Positions 1-9,110 of a DNA stretch of 64,000 nt are shown here, piece after piece. Position 1 is the stretch's first letter. The number at the start of each line of letters is the position of its first letter. Location: assembly GCF_003814875.1 (NCBI RefSeq), contig NZ_RKQF01000002.1, positions 1 to 64,000 on the forward strand, read 5' to 3'. Below the pieces are notes generated by a model, which saw only the letters and a list, made by a program, of their open reading frames with translations, had not been told where the DNA came from and made no database searches. The translations under genes and the position numbers were made by a program. Source of the stretch: Streptomyces sp. Ag109_O5-1. GTDB taxonomy: Bacteria > Actinomycetota > Actinomycetes > Streptomycetales > Streptomycetaceae.

Positions 1-39
1 GGTCACCGCCGTGGCCGGCACCGCCCAATCACACCTTCT

Positions 40-600
40 GTCGTGATCTCGGGGCTTCCCGTACGGTGTGGCCGCTCGTGGTTGTAGTAGTTCACAAACT
101 CGGCGAGCGTGACGCGGCGTTCGTGTCCGGACGTGTAGTCGCGCACGTACGCCCACTCGCGGGCGAGTGTCCCGTTATAGCGCTCTACTTTCCCGTTCGT
201 GCGCGGGGTGTAGGGCCGGGTCCGCTTGTTGCGTCGTTACCGGTCGCGGCGAGCGCGTTGGCCCAGGTCGTGGACCGGTGGCACGACCCGTGTCGGTGAG
301 GTAACGGCGGATCGAGGTGATGCCGTGGGCGGCGACGAAGGCAGCGGCGCGGTGCCAGAAGGCGACCGCGGGTGACGGCCTCTCGTCGTCCAGGGCCTCG
401 GTGCAGGCGAGCCGGTCCCCCTGGCCGTGCATCCGCCACCCACCGCCGACGGGGTGCGACCGAGCTTCTTGATGTCTACGTGGATCAAGTCGCCAATGCG
501 TTCGTGTTCGTAGCGGATGACTTTGCGCAGTTGCTCGCCAGTGGGCGGGGATCGATGTCGCGCAGCCGGCTGAGTCCCCGCAGAACGAGGACACGGTGCA
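40..600 (-). pseudogene. Degraded IS481-family transposase remnant
   Basis: On the minus strand, fragments of an IS481/integrase-core transposase can be followed through several frames. Seen in order: GDLIHVDIKKLGR (about 490-450), GGGWRMHGQG, LDDERPSPAVAFWHRAAAF, GITSIRRYLTDTG, STTWANALAATG, then RPYTPRTNGKVERYNGTLAR and FVNYYNHERPH (about 215-60). These are the order and spacing of the DDE core of IS481 transposases. At least three frame changes are needed to join them and no start codon fits, so the gene is dead. The N-terminal helix-turn-helix part is missing. Inverted repeats were not found. Confidence 0.8.
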
Positions 601-689
601 CGGTGGCCGCTACGACAAAAGCCTGAAGCTACCAGGCCGGACTCGAATTATGCGCCGGCCTCCTCTGTGATCCGACACAGCGGATCACA

Positions 690-1149
690 GCCTTGATCAC
701 AACTCCATACAGGCCCTGGTCGAGGAACTTCTGGGTACGCCGGTGAAGTCGGTGCGGATCAGGGTGCGCCGGCCGCGCCGGAACTTCCTCGGCAGCTGCT
801 CCAGGGTCCTCGCCGACAAGGTCGCCGCCGGCCAGACCGCCGTGGTCGCTGCTGCGTGTCGCTGCCGTCCCAGGCCTCCTGCCGGACAGGGTCGCCGTTG
901 GTGGTGGAGCCCCAGCCGTCGGCGACCATGCCATTGATGGGTCCAGTTGCGGATGAGGTACCCGCCGGTGGTCGGCTGGAAGGGCCACAGCTGGTTGTTG
1001 CCGCCGGCGAAGGAGTGCCGCTGAATCGAAGTCCCCCTCCGGTGACTGAAGCCGTTGATGTCGAGGACCTTGCCGCTGTTCCTGTTCACGATCTTGTAGA
1101 GCTGCCCGCCGGCCGGGACGATGCCGGTCCCGGTCAGCGCGACGTCTGC
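690..1149 (-). pseudogene. Decayed ricin-type lectin (CBM13) domain fragment
   Basis: Minus-strand translation shows ricin-B lectin repeat features: QLYKIVNRNSGKVLDING, then NNQLWPFQPTTGGYLIRN, and after a frame change NGMVADGWGSTTNGDPV. These resemble the QxW repeats of carbohydrate-binding lectin domains, such as the intact one at the end of the fucosidase gene at 18953-21172. The fragment lacks a start, a signal peptide and a catalytic domain, and has at least one frameshift near 940. It lies beyond the hairpin that ends the beta-helix gene. It is probably the leftover C-terminus of a lost secreted glycosidase; which one cannot be said. Confidence 0.6.
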
Positions 1150-1170
1150 GTCACATCCTAGGCGTGGCCC

Positions 1171-1204
1171 AGGACCGCCAGGCGACGCTGAGCCTGGCGG
1201 TCCT
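1171..1204 (-). terminator. Rho-independent-like hairpin after the beta-helix gene
   Basis: A 13-bp perfect inverted repeat (1171-1183 with 1192-1204, arm AGGACCGCCAGGC) surrounds an 8-nt loop. It lies about 30 bp past the stop of the minus-strand gene at 1235-4402. There is no strong U-tract, which is usual in high-GC actinomycetes. Confidence 0.75.
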
Positions 1205-1234
1205 GTGGCAGTCCCGGGTGCCCCTTCCGCTTCG

Positions 1235-4200
1235 TCAGCTGATGGAGAACTGGCTGAAGCTCGCGGTGCCGGGTGTCGGGGCGTGGGCCGTGAAGAACGT
1301 GCCCGCGTCCAGGCTGCTGTTCGCTCCGGTCAGTGTGGCGGTGCCGACGGTGGTCCAGGTGGTGCCGTCGACGGAGTAGGAACCGGTGACCGAGGTGCCG
1401 CTCCTGACCAGCCGGAGCCAGACGGGGGCGGAGCGGCCGGTCTTGGTGGTGCTCTTGTCGACGTAGCCGTCACTGTCGGAGTCCCACTCCAGGGTGACGC
1501 CGTTGCCGGGAGTGACGGAGAGGGAGGCGTAGCCGGCGGACGAGCCGGCTGCGGCGATGTTGTTGCGCAGCATCAGGCCGGCCTTGCCCCAGGCGTTGGT
1601 GTTGTCCTGGCTGTCGACGTGGACGGTGACGGTGGAGGATGTTCCCGCGGCGGCCGGCTGGTAGGCCGCGGAGTACTCGTCGTCGTGCAGCGCGGTCGTT
1701 TCCCAGGTGTCGATGCCCGCGCTGGTCAGGGAGGTCACTCCCTGGCTCTGGCTCACTGCGGCCGGGATGGAGCTGTAGGCCCGCCAGGGCGAGGTGACGA
1801 TCTGGAGTTTGCTGAAGGTCGCGCTGCCGGGTGTGGTGCTGTGGGCGGTGTGGATGACTCCGGCGTCCTGGGTGGCGGCCATGGACGGCAGGGTCACCGC
1901 CGAGCCGATCTGGGTGAAGGTGGATCCGTCGGTGGAGTAGTAGCCGGACACTTGGGTGGCGGTGCGGGTGAGCCGCACCCAGACCGGTGCCTTGACCGAG
2001 GTGGCCGTGGAGGTCAGCTGGTCGAGGTAGCCGTCGCCGTTGGAGTCCCACTGGAAACTGACGCCGTTGGCCGGGGTCACCACCACGGTCGCGTAACCGG
2101 GTGAGGAGCCGCTGCCGGTGAGGTTGTTGCGCAGCACGACTCCGGCCTTGGCCCAGGCGTTGGTGTTGTCGATGTTGTCGACCCGGGCTGTCACCGAGGT
2201 GCCGTTGACGGCGGCGCCTGCCTGGTAGACGGTGCCGTAGGTGTCGTCGTGCTGGCCGCCGGCGCCCCAGATGTCGGTGCCCGCGTCGGTGACGGTGAAG
2301 AAGCCGCCGGTCTGTCCGGTGGCGGCGGGGGTGGAGGAGTAGGCGCTGTACGGGCCGGTGACGGCGCCGGTGGTCAGCGGCCGGTACTGCGGCTCGATGC
2401 CGGCGTTGTTCATGACGGTCTGCGCGCCGGACGGCCAGTTGCCGTCGGTGACGACGACGGTGCCGCTGACGGTGTCACCGTGGCCGTCGGTGCTGCTGAT
2501 GTTGGCGTTGTCGTTGTTTGTCCAGTTGTCGGTGGCGGTCAGGGCGCCGGTGTTGTGGGTTGAGCTGACGTGGGCGAAGAGCCACTGGTTGGTGTAGCGC
2601 ACGACGTTGTTGGTGTCGGTGAAGTTCCGGGAGCCTTCGTCGTGGTAAAGGCCGTAGTAGTTGTTGGTGTTGTGGCAGTAGTTCCCCGTGATCGTGCTGC
2701 CGGGCGAGGCCGACAGGGTGTACACGCAGCCGCCGTCGGCCATCTGCTGCATGATGTCGTGGATCTGGTTGCCCGTGACGGTGTTGTTCTGGGCCGTGGT
2801 GGGCGTCGAGTAGACGGGCTGGTAGTCGTACAGGCCCCGGTTCGCGTAGTCCGGGCTGCCGCCCGGGTCATTGACGCCCCAGCCGTAGCCGATGGCGAGG
2901 CCGGAGTAGGGCAGGTTGTACACCTCGTTGTGCGAGACGCTCGCGCCGTTGACGTAGGTGACCAGGAGGCCCGTCATGTCGCGGTAGTCGATCGCCACGT
3001 CGTGGATGACGTTGTCGTTCAGGGTGATGTTCTTGTTGGTCATCCGGCTGTCACTGGGGTGGTGCGCGTCCGCCTGGAGCCCGCCGACGACGATGCCGCC
3101 GCCCGCGTCCTGGGTGAAGACGTTCCCGGTGGCGGTGATGGTGTCGGCACCGAGTCCGACGCCGGTGGCGTGGGCGTTGGCGTCCTGGCCGATGCCGAGG
3201 GCGAGCTGCCCGAGGTTGGCGAACCGGTTGCCGGTGAAGGTGATGTGGTCGGCGGCCGAGACCTGGACGGCGGCCGGCATCTGGTTCCAGTGCGGGCGGG
3301 TCGCCTCGAACAACTTGCAGCCGTTACCGTTGCAGGAGGTCAGCCAGTCCGACGGGACGGACCAGGTGCCGGCCAGGTAGGTCCCGGTCTGCTGGGCGGA
3401 GTACCCGTTGCTGCCGCTCGGCCCCGTCCAGCTGGTGCCCGAGAACTGCAGCCCGGAGAACGTGATGTGGGTGGCAGGAGAGGCATAGCTTCCCCCGACG
3501 TCGACGAGCGAGTCGAGCTTCGGCACCTCGACGTCCGCGGTGCTCATGCTCTGCCCCGGCAGCGGCTTGTAGTACAGGGTGCCGGTGTTGGTGTCGAGGT
3601 ACCACTCACCGGCGGTGTCGAGGAACTCGTAGGCGTTCTCGATGTAGAGCGGGCCGACCCGGAGCGGGTGGGACAGGGTGTCCCAGCCGAACGTGTTGTT
3701 GGTCCATGAGGGCTCGGTCATGGTGATGGTGCCGTTGCTGATGCCGGACACCGGGGCGTAGCGGTCGGTCCAGGACCCTATGCCGTGGATCTCGGTCCGG
3801 CCAGGGTTCGCAAGGCTGTTGAGGTAGCTCAGCGAGCTGTTGGTGAACGTGTAGCCGCTCGTGGTCACGGTCAGGTCCGAGCGGTTGACCGTGGAGCGGG
3901 CCCGCTGCGCCAGGACGCCGTCGACGTATAGCTGCCGGGTGTCGAACCCGGTTCCGACGTCCGCCTTCCAGATGTTCTTCGCCGAGTCCTGCAAGGTCCA
4001 GCCCGTCGCCCGCTGCGCGCCGGTGATGACGGGATGCGCGCCCAGCGCGGCCTTCCAGATCACCGTGTGGCCGCCGGTGCCGGAGTCGGCGGCACTGAAG
4101 GCGAGCGGAGCGGAGAGTCGGTAGGTGCCGTCCGCCAACTGCACGACGATGTCGCCGGTCATGCCGGCGTTGACCGCACGCACCGAGGTCTGCGCCTGGG

Positions 4201-4402
4201 TGATCGAACACGGCTGGCTCACGGAGCAAGCGGTGCCCGTGCCGTTCGGCGCCGCGTAGAGCGTCGTCATGGTCGCGGCCTGCGCCGTTCCGGCGGACGC
4301 GACTGCGGAGAGCAGGGCGCCGACGAGCGCCGTCGCCGCGGCCGCGGCACGTATCCGCAGCCCGGGGCGGTGTGAGGGAATCGTTCTTCGGAGTGACAGC
4401 AC
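1235..4402 (-). CDS. Secreted right-handed beta-helix protein, possible GH141-like glycosidase
   Basis: The protein has 1055 aa. It opens with a signal peptide (RR-rich n-region, hydrophobic core to about residue 35, likely cut after GTAQA). The GTG start at 4402 follows AAGGAG with a 6-nt gap. Residues about 45-680 carry the pectate-lyase-like beta-helix pattern (VQLADGTYRLSAPLAF; N- and G-rich turns such as ITLNDNVIHDV). RQLYVDGVLAQRAR near residue 150 resembles GH141-type proteins, a family that includes an alpha-L-fucosidase. Two homologous beta-sandwich modules follow at about 684-868 and 870-1055, each beginning AYSS and holding DNTNAWAKAGVVLRNN or DNTNAWGKAGLMLRNN. They may bind glycans or the cell surface. 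It is divergent from a FadR-type gene. The fold call is firm; the enzyme activity is inferred from the fucose context. Confidence 0.75.
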   Translation of the reverse strand: MLSLRRTIPSHRPGLRIRAAAAATALVGALLSAVASAGTAQAATMTTLYAAPNGTGTACSVSQPCSITQAQTSVRAVNAGMTGDIVVQLADGTYRLSAPLAFSAADSGTGGHTVIWKAALGAHPVITGAQRATGWTLQDSAKNIWKADVGTGFDTRQLYVDGVLAQRARSTVNRSDLTVTTSGYTFTNSSLSYLNSLANPGRTEIHGIGSWTDRYAPVSGISNGTITMTEPSWTNNTFGWDTLSHPLRVGPLYIENAYEFLDTAGEWYLDTNTGTLYYKPLPGQSMSTADVEVPKLDSLVDVGGSYASPATHITFSGLQFSGTSWTGPSGSNGYSAQQTGTYLAGTWSVPSDWLTSCNGNGCKLFEATRPHWNQMPAAVQVSAADHITFTGNRFANLGQLALGIGQDANAHATGVGLGADTITATGNVFTQDAGGGIVVGGLQADAHHPSDSRMTNKNITLNDNVIHDVAIDYRDMTGLLVTYVNGASVSHNEVYNLPYSGLAIGYGWGVNDPGGSPDYANRGLYDYQPVYSTPTTAQNNTVTGNQIHDIMQQMADGGCVYTLSASPGSTITGNYCHNTNNYYGLYHDEGSRNFTDTNNVVRYTNQWLFAHVSSTHNTGALTATDNWTNNDNANISSTDGHGDTVSGTVVVTDGNWPSGAQTVMNNAGIEPQYRPLTTGAVTGPYSAYSSTPAATGQTGGFFTVTDAGTDIWGAGGQHDDTYGTVYQAGAAVNGTSVTARVDNIDNTNAWAKAGVVLRNNLTGSGSSPGYATVVVTPANGVSFQWDSNGDGYLDQLTSTATSVKAPVWVRLTRTATQVSGYYSTDGSTFTQIGSAVTLPSMAATQDAGVIHTAHSTTPGSATFSKLQIVTSPWRAYSSIPAAVSQSQGVTSLTSAGIDTWETTALHDDEYSAAYQPAAAGTSSTVTVHVDSQDNTNAWGKAGLMLRNNIAAAGSSAGYASLSVTPGNGVTLEWDSDSDGYVDKSTTKTGRSAPVWLRLVRSGTSVTGSYSVDGTTWTTVGTATLTGANSSLDAGTFFTAHAPTPGTASFSQFSIS

Positions 4403-4571
4403 GAGGGCTCCTTCGGTGGTGCGACACCGTGCCTGGTCCCATCCCGGTCGCGACCCGGCGGACTTCGGCCATGTTTCACCGGCGTTTCGCCGGGCGGACG
4501 AACTTCATCATACGAATGACATAATCCACAAGGTGTATGCTGTGGCATTTACTGATCACGAGGAGCCGCAC
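4403..4571. promoter_or_regulatory. Divergent promoter region, beta-helix gene / FadR gene
   Basis: This 169-bp stretch separates two divergent starts. It contains an AT-rich core near 4505-4545, unusual for this DNA, with a loose inverted repeat CATAC...GTATG (4510-4514 and 4536-4540). It probably holds both promoters and an operator for the neighbouring FadR-type regulator. No convincing -10/-35 pair could be fixed. Confidence 0.45.
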
Positions 4572-5345
4572 GTGGCCCGTACCCCGGCGAATCGTCAACG
4601 ACTGGCGTCTGCACCCTCGGAGGGGTCGCTGGGAGCCGTTCCCCGACGGCAGACCGGCCGGCTCAGCGACACCGTGGTCACCTATCTCGTCGACCGGATC
4701 GTGGGCGGGGCCTATCCGCCGGACTCCGCGCTGCCCATCGAGGCGGTGCTGTGCGAGGAGTTCGGCGTCAGTCGGACCGTCGTGCGCGAATCGGTGAAGG
4801 TACTCGAAGAAAAAGGGCTCGTCAGGGCCGCGCCCGGACGCGGCACACGAGTACGCGAGCAACAGGACTGGAATCTCCTGGACCCCATCGTCCTGGAGGC
4901 CCGGCTCCGCCACGACCGCACACTGACGACCCTCGACCAGCTGGTCAGTGTCCGGATCGCCCTGGAAGCCGAGATGGCCGCCGACGCGGCCGGCCGCATC
5001 ACCGACCTCGAACTCGCCCAACTCGAGGAGCAGGTCACCGCGCTGCGGGAGGCACTGGACGACCCGGTGCGCTACGCCGAGGAAGACGCCGCCTTCCACG
5101 AGATGATCATGAGGGCTTCCGGGAATCTCCTGGGTCAGGCGATCATCCGCAGCGTTCACGGCAAGGCCCGCCTGTCACGCCTCTACACCGGTCACTCGAC
5201 CCGCGACGGCTTGACCATGTCACTGGGCGAGCACGTGGCCATACTCGAACTGCTCCGCCATCGTGACGCCGACGGAGCCGCCCGCGCGATGCGCGAGCAC
5301 ATCGCCCGGGCATGGGCGAGCCGCCGACCGACCCCGCAGCCCTGA
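4572..5345 (+). CDS. FadR-subfamily GntR transcriptional regulator
   Basis: The protein has 257 aa. Residues about 30-100 form a winged helix-turn-helix (LPIEAVLCEEFGVSRTVVRE, then VKVLEEKGLVRAAPGRGTRV). Residues about 115-245 form an all-helical FCD ligand domain; the Asp/His metal-type positions appear in FHEMIM, in GEHVAILELL and in MREHIARA near the end. Such proteins usually sense sugar acids or other organic acids. The GTG start at 4572 has AGGAG 6 nt upstream; a longer open frame upstream has no ribosome site. It is divergent from the beta-helix gene and convergent with a second FadR regulator, so it probably controls the former. Confidence 0.85.
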   Translation: MARTPANRQRLASAPSEGSLGAVPRRQTGRLSDTVVTYLVDRIVGGAYPPDSALPIEAVLCEEFGVSRTVVRESVKVLEEKGLVRAAPGRGTRVREQQDWNLLDPIVLEARLRHDRTLTTLDQLVSVRIALEAEMAADAAGRITDLELAQLEEQVTALREALDDPVRYAEEDAAFHEMIMRASGNLLGQAIIRSVHGKARLSRLYTGHSTRDGLTMSLGEHVAILELLRHRDADGAARAMREHIARAWASRRPTPQP

Positions 5346-5767
5346 CGGCACCGACGGGCCCCACGCCCGCCCGCACCAGCACGTTGGATACATCCGGTCA
5401 CGCCGCCGACCGACCCCTACACGGCGGCGTCAGCCCGCGCGAGTACCGCAAAGACCACTGCACTCCTCCACAGGCCCGCCTCACAAACCTCACGGTGGCA
5501 GGTGCAGACGGCAAGACGGCGTGCCGCGTTCTCGTCGTCCTCAAGGTTTCGTCCCCGTAGGGCCCAAATCGTCGCAGGCGGGCCACCGAAGCCCCCTCTC
5601 CCAGAGGGTGCGTCGGCTCGACCCGCTCGCTGACCACTGCTGGATGCCTGCGACGCCTCGACCACCGAAGCGCCATGCTCATCGAGTGGCCGGTCGCCGG
5701 TGGCGCCGGTCAGGACCGGCGACTCCTCACCCTGTGACAGCCCCTCCGGCACGTGCCGGCACAACGG
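5346..5767. other. 422-bp convergent intergenic stretch
   Basis: This stretch lies between the 3' ends of two regulators. The open frames that cross it show no family features and no ribosome sites. No clear hairpin, repeat or RNA gene was found. Confidence 0.6.
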
Positions 5768-6526
5768 TCAGCCGAACAGGCGGCGCTGGATCTCCCGTCG
5801 GTAGTCTTCCAGCGTCCGGTCGAGGTGTACGGCCGTGGCCGCGGCGGCCTCGTCGGGTCGGCCGTCGCGAATGGCGCGGTAGATCGTCTCGTGCTCCTCG
5901 ACCGCGGCCGCGGTGCCCTCGCCGATGGTGTCGTGGACGATCGCGCTGGACTGGCGCTGCAGCTGGCGGGCCTCACGCACCGCGCTGCCGAGGAACGGGT
6001 TGTGCGAAGCCGCGGCCACGGCGGCGTGGAAGTCGTCGTCCGCCTGGTTGAAGACGTCGACCTCACCGTGGACGTACCCGTGCCGGCACTGCTGCATGGC
6101 GACCTCGATGGTGCGCAGTTCGGCGGGCGTGGCCCGGGTGGCCGCGAGCTTGGCGGCAACCGTTTCCTGAACCCCGCGGAACTCGAACAGCATGAGCACG
6201 TGATCGAGGTCCACGGGCCGGAAGAAGCCGGCCCAGCGGCTGGTGATCAGCATGCCGTCCTCGTCCGCGACGAACAGTCCGCGCCCCTTGTGCACCCGGA
6301 CCCGGCCGAGGGCCGAGAGGATCTTCACGGCATCTCGGACAACCCCCCGGCTGGTGCCCAGCTGCAGGGCCAGGTCCTTCTCCGTGGGGATCCGGTCGCC
6401 GGGAAGCAGGCGCGACTCGGCGATGAACTCGAGGATCCGCTCCGCCACGACCTCGTAACCGGGCCGGTAGTCGCGCCGCTCGTCCGCGCCGTTCACCTCT
6501 GCCGCCACGACGGGCGTGTCCTTCAT
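5768..6526 (-). CDS. FadR-subfamily GntR transcriptional regulator of the sugar operon
   Basis: The protein has 252 aa. The N-terminal winged HTH covers about residues 15-85 (GYEVVAERILEFIAESRLLPG, RIPTEKDLALQLGTSRGVVR). The C-terminal FCD domain has its metal-type motif at FNQADDDFHAAVAAAS and EEHETIYRAI. The ATG at 6526 was chosen because GGAGG lies 8 nt upstream; a GTG at 6568 in the same frame has weaker support. It is divergent from the ABC sugar importer operon that begins at 6835. A 17-bp near-palindrome at 6603-6619 lies in the shared promoter region. It probably represses the importer and catabolic genes until a sugar acid intermediate builds up. Confidence 0.85.
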   Translation of the reverse strand: MKDTPVVAAEVNGADERRDYRPGYEVVAERILEFIAESRLLPGDRIPTEKDLALQLGTSRGVVRDAVKILSALGRVRVHKGRGLFVADEDGMLITSRWAGFFRPVDLDHVLMLFEFRGVQETVAAKLAATRATPAELRTIEVAMQQCRHGYVHGEVDVFNQADDDFHAAVAAASHNPFLGSAVREARQLQRQSSAIVHDTIGEGTAAAVEEHETIYRAIRDGRPDEAAAATAVHLDRTLEDYRREIQRRLFG

Positions 6527-6602
6527 GTGTCCTGCCTCCGGGTGGCTGCGACGACGGTGACTGATCAACCTTAAACCACGTTCATCCTACCCCAGACACT
6601 CT

Positions 6603-6619
6603 AATAAGTCGGACTCATT
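6603..6619. promoter_or_regulatory. Candidate FadR-type operator
   Basis: AATAAGTC-G-GACTCATT is a 17-bp palindrome with one mismatched pair, in a locally AT-rich spot 77 bp upstream of the FadR-type start at 6526 and about 215 bp upstream of the importer start. Its size and symmetry fit FadR/UxuR-type operators. Binding is inferred. Confidence 0.6.
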
Positions 6620-6743
6620 TGGCGCTCCCGATCATCAGTCTGCATGCAAATTATGGCCTTTAGTGCCGTTTTAGCTGCGTATATGACTCGCAGTAGTCAC
6701 CTTGACATGCACGCCAAATCTCAAGAAAAGACCTACTCACCCC

Positions 6744-6774
6744 TTGACTCGCCCGTCGATATCGCGGCTAATTT
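6744..6774 (+). promoter_or_regulatory. Possible promoter of the sugar import operon
   Basis: TTGACT (6744-6749) and TAATTT (6769-6774) are 19 bp apart, ending about 60 bp before the start codon at 6835. A second TTGACA lies at about 6701 without a good -10. The match is moderate and the spacing slightly long. Confidence 0.35.
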
Positions 6775-6834
6775 CTTTCCTCGGCGGTACGACAGAGCCG
6801 TCAGCAGCCGCAAGCAAACCCAGTGGAGTCGCTC

Positions 6835-8199
6835 ATGTCCGTCTACAAGCCTTCGGCCGCCCAGGAGACAGGGACCAGCAGGAGACGTATCTCGCTGCTG
6901 GCCGGCTGTGCCGCCACCGTGCTGCTCACCGTGGCCGCCTGCGGCAGTGGTGGCGGCGCCGGTACGACCACCAAGGACGGCTTCGCCCAGGCGCCGCAGA
7001 AGGACGGGGCGTTGACCGTCTGGGTGGACGCGACGCGGATGGACGCCGCGAAGCAGTACCAGGCGTCGCACCCGGACGTGAAGATGAACATCGTCAGCTA
7101 CGACGGTGACGCCAACGGATCCAACTACCTCCAGACCAAGGTCCAGCTGTTCAACCGCACCGGCAAGGGCTGGCCGGACGTCGTCTTCAGCTCCCAGAAC
7201 AACGAGGTGACCTGGGCGGTCGACGCCGGCTTCGCCGCCCCGCTGAACAAGGGCCTGATCCCGGACGCGACCCTCGGCGGGTTCGCGAAGGGCGCCAACG
7301 ACGTCTGCACGGTCGACGGAACCCTCTACTGCCTGCGCAACGACCTCTCCCAGGCGGTGCTCTGGTACAACGCGCCGCTGCTGAAGAAGTTCGGCTACAC
7401 GGTGCCGACGACCTGGGAGGAGTACCAGGCGCTCGGCGAGAAGGTCGCCAAGGAGCACCCCGGCTACCTCGTGGGCGACGCGGGAGACTCCTTCACCCCC
7501 GAGATCTACCTGTGGGCGAGCAAGTGCGGCGCCAACCACATCACCGGCCCCAAGTCCGCGTCGGTCAACACCGCCGGCGAGGCCTGCACCAAGATGGCCA
7601 AGCTCATGGACGTGCTGATCAAGAACAAGTCCATGTCCATCAGCGGCGTCTTCAGCACCGACTTCGCCAAGAACAAGGCCGACAAGGTACTGCTCATGCC
7701 CGGCCCGGCCTGGTACGGCGGCGCTCTGTTCCAGGGCACCTTCAAGACCCCGGCCAAGCAGATCGCGGTGGCGCCCATGCCGCAGTGGCAGGGTGAGACC
7801 TCGCCGTCCACCGGCAACGTCGGCGGCGGCACCTGGCTGCTGTCCCAGCACTCCGAGCACATCAAGGCGGCCACCGACTTCCTGAAGTGGGTCACCACCG
7901 ACAACGCCTACCAGGGCGAGAAGGCCCCCGGCTTCCCGGCGTACGCGCCCGCCGCCGAGAACTGGCTGAAGGCACAGGCCGCCTCCGGCTACTTCGTCGG
8001 CGACCTCACGCCTCTCAAGGACGCCTCCTCGCAGGTGTGGTCGGACTGGGGGTCGGGCCAGTTCAGCCAGGAGGCGATCTGGGCCGCCACCGTCAAGCCC
8101 GGCCTGACACAGGGCAAGAGCATCGAATCGCTGCTGCCCGCCTGGCAGGACTCGATCGTCAAGTACGCCAAGGCCGACGGATACAAGGTCTCCCGGTGA
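6835..8199 (+). CDS. ABC sugar-binding lipoprotein (CUT1 family)
   Basis: The protein has 454 aa. It is an extracellular solute-binding protein anchored by lipid: a basic n-region (RRRIS), a hydrophobic stretch and lipobox VAAC at about residue 32. The mature part has the family 1 sugar-binding layout (TVWVDATRMDAAKQYQ, DVVFSSQNNEVTW, LRNDLSQAVLWYNAPLLKK, VPTTWEEYQALGEKV). The ATG at 6835 has GGAG 6 nt upstream. The 3' end overlaps the first permease gene by 4 nt. Context points to L-fucose or a related hexose as ligand. No ATPase gene is in the operon; in Streptomyces such importers normally share the MsiK ATPase encoded elsewhere. Confidence 0.9.
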   Translation: MSVYKPSAAQETGTSRRRISLLAGCAATVLLTVAACGSGGGAGTTTKDGFAQAPQKDGALTVWVDATRMDAAKQYQASHPDVKMNIVSYDGDANGSNYLQTKVQLFNRTGKGWPDVVFSSQNNEVTWAVDAGFAAPLNKGLIPDATLGGFAKGANDVCTVDGTLYCLRNDLSQAVLWYNAPLLKKFGYTVPTTWEEYQALGEKVAKEHPGYLVGDAGDSFTPEIYLWASKCGANHITGPKSASVNTAGEACTKMAKLMDVLIKNKSMSISGVFSTDFAKNKADKVLLMPGPAWYGGALFQGTFKTPAKQIAVAPMPQWQGETSPSTGNVGGGTWLLSQHSEHIKAATDFLKWVTTDNAYQGEKAPGFPAYAPAAENWLKAQAASGYFVGDLTPLKDASSQVWSDWGSGQFSQEAIWAATVKPGLTQGKSIESLLPAWQDSIVKYAKADGYKVSR

Positions 8200-9110
8200 C
8201 GCTCACGCCCTCCTCGGCCGGCTCCGTCCGGGGGCGCCCTCGCGGCACCTCCCGGCAAAGCCGGGCCGGCGTGGCATTCGTCGCCGGTTACGTACTGCTG
8301 CTGGTCGCCTTCGGCGTCCTTCCCACCTGCTACGCGATCTACTTCGCGTTCACGGACGCCGGAGGCGCCTTCACCGGCATCTCCAACTTCGTCACCACGG
8401 CACAGGACTTCCGATTCGTCGACTCCCTGAGCCACGTGGCCCTTTACCTGGTCTTCTGGCTGGTCTCACTCGTGGTGTTCGTGGTGGTCCTGGCGCTGCT
8501 CCTGCACAAGCTGTCCTTGGGGCCGCTCAGTCAGGCACTGCGCTTCCTCTACTACATCCCCGGCGCCCTCGCCGGCGCCGCGAGCGTCCTGGTGTGGCTG
8601 TTCATGCTCGACCCGACGGTCAGCCCGGTCAGCTCCCTGCTGGAGACGCTGGGCTTTCACACCTTCGGCGAGGTCATCGCCCCCGGCAACCTGGCCCTGC
8701 TGTTCACGATCATCGCGTTCTGGACCGGGGCGGGCGGCTGGATCGTCGTCATGTACGGCGCGCTCAACAACATCCCCAAGGACGTCATGGAGGCCGCGCG
8801 GATCGACGGCGCGAACGGCTGGCAGACCGCCTGGCGGGTGCAGATCCCCATGCTCCGCAAGTGGATCGTGTACATGGTGATCCTGGCCTTCGCGGGCGGC
8901 GCTCAGCTCTTCGTGGAGCCGCAGCTGCTGTCCCTGGCCAGTACGGGCGTGGCCGGACGCGACTACTCGCTCAATCAGCTCACCTACGACTTCGCCTTCC
9001 AGATGAACAACATCAACGGCGCGGCCGCCGTCTCGGTGGAGCTCCTGGTCGTCAGCGTGTCGGTCGCCGGTGTCTTCGTCGCACGATCGGGGTTCTTCGA
9101 TGCCGACTGA
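8196..9110 (+). CDS. ABC sugar permease 1 (CUT1, MalF type)
   Basis: The protein has 304 aa and six predicted membrane segments. The first is VAFVAGYVLLLVAFGVLPTC at about residue 30. The cytoplasmic EAA loop that docks the ATPase is present (EAARIDGANGWQTAWR, about residues 200-215). The GTG start overlaps the stop of the binding-protein gene (GTGA), a sign of translational coupling. It works as a heterodimer with the next permease to move the sugar delivered by the lipoprotein. Confidence 0.9.
   Translation: MTLTPSSAGSVRGRPRGTSRQSRAGVAFVAGYVLLLVAFGVLPTCYAIYFAFTDAGGAFTGISNFVTTAQDFRFVDSLSHVALYLVFWLVSLVVFVVVLALLLHKLSLGPLSQALRFLYYIPGALAGAASVLVWLFMLDPTVSPVSSLLETLGFHTFGEVIAPGNLALLFTIIAFWTGAGGWIVVMYGALNNIPKDVMEAARIDGANGWQTAWRVQIPMLRKWIVYMVILAFAGGAQLFVEPQLLSLASTGVAGRDYSLNQLTYDFAFQMNNINGAAAVSVELLVVSVSVAGVFVARSGFFDAD

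Noticed and set aside
1121..2104. Plus-strand open frame of 327 codons within the beta-helix gene
   Set aside because: Gly/Val/Asp-rich antisense of the repeated beta-sandwich modules, no start signal.
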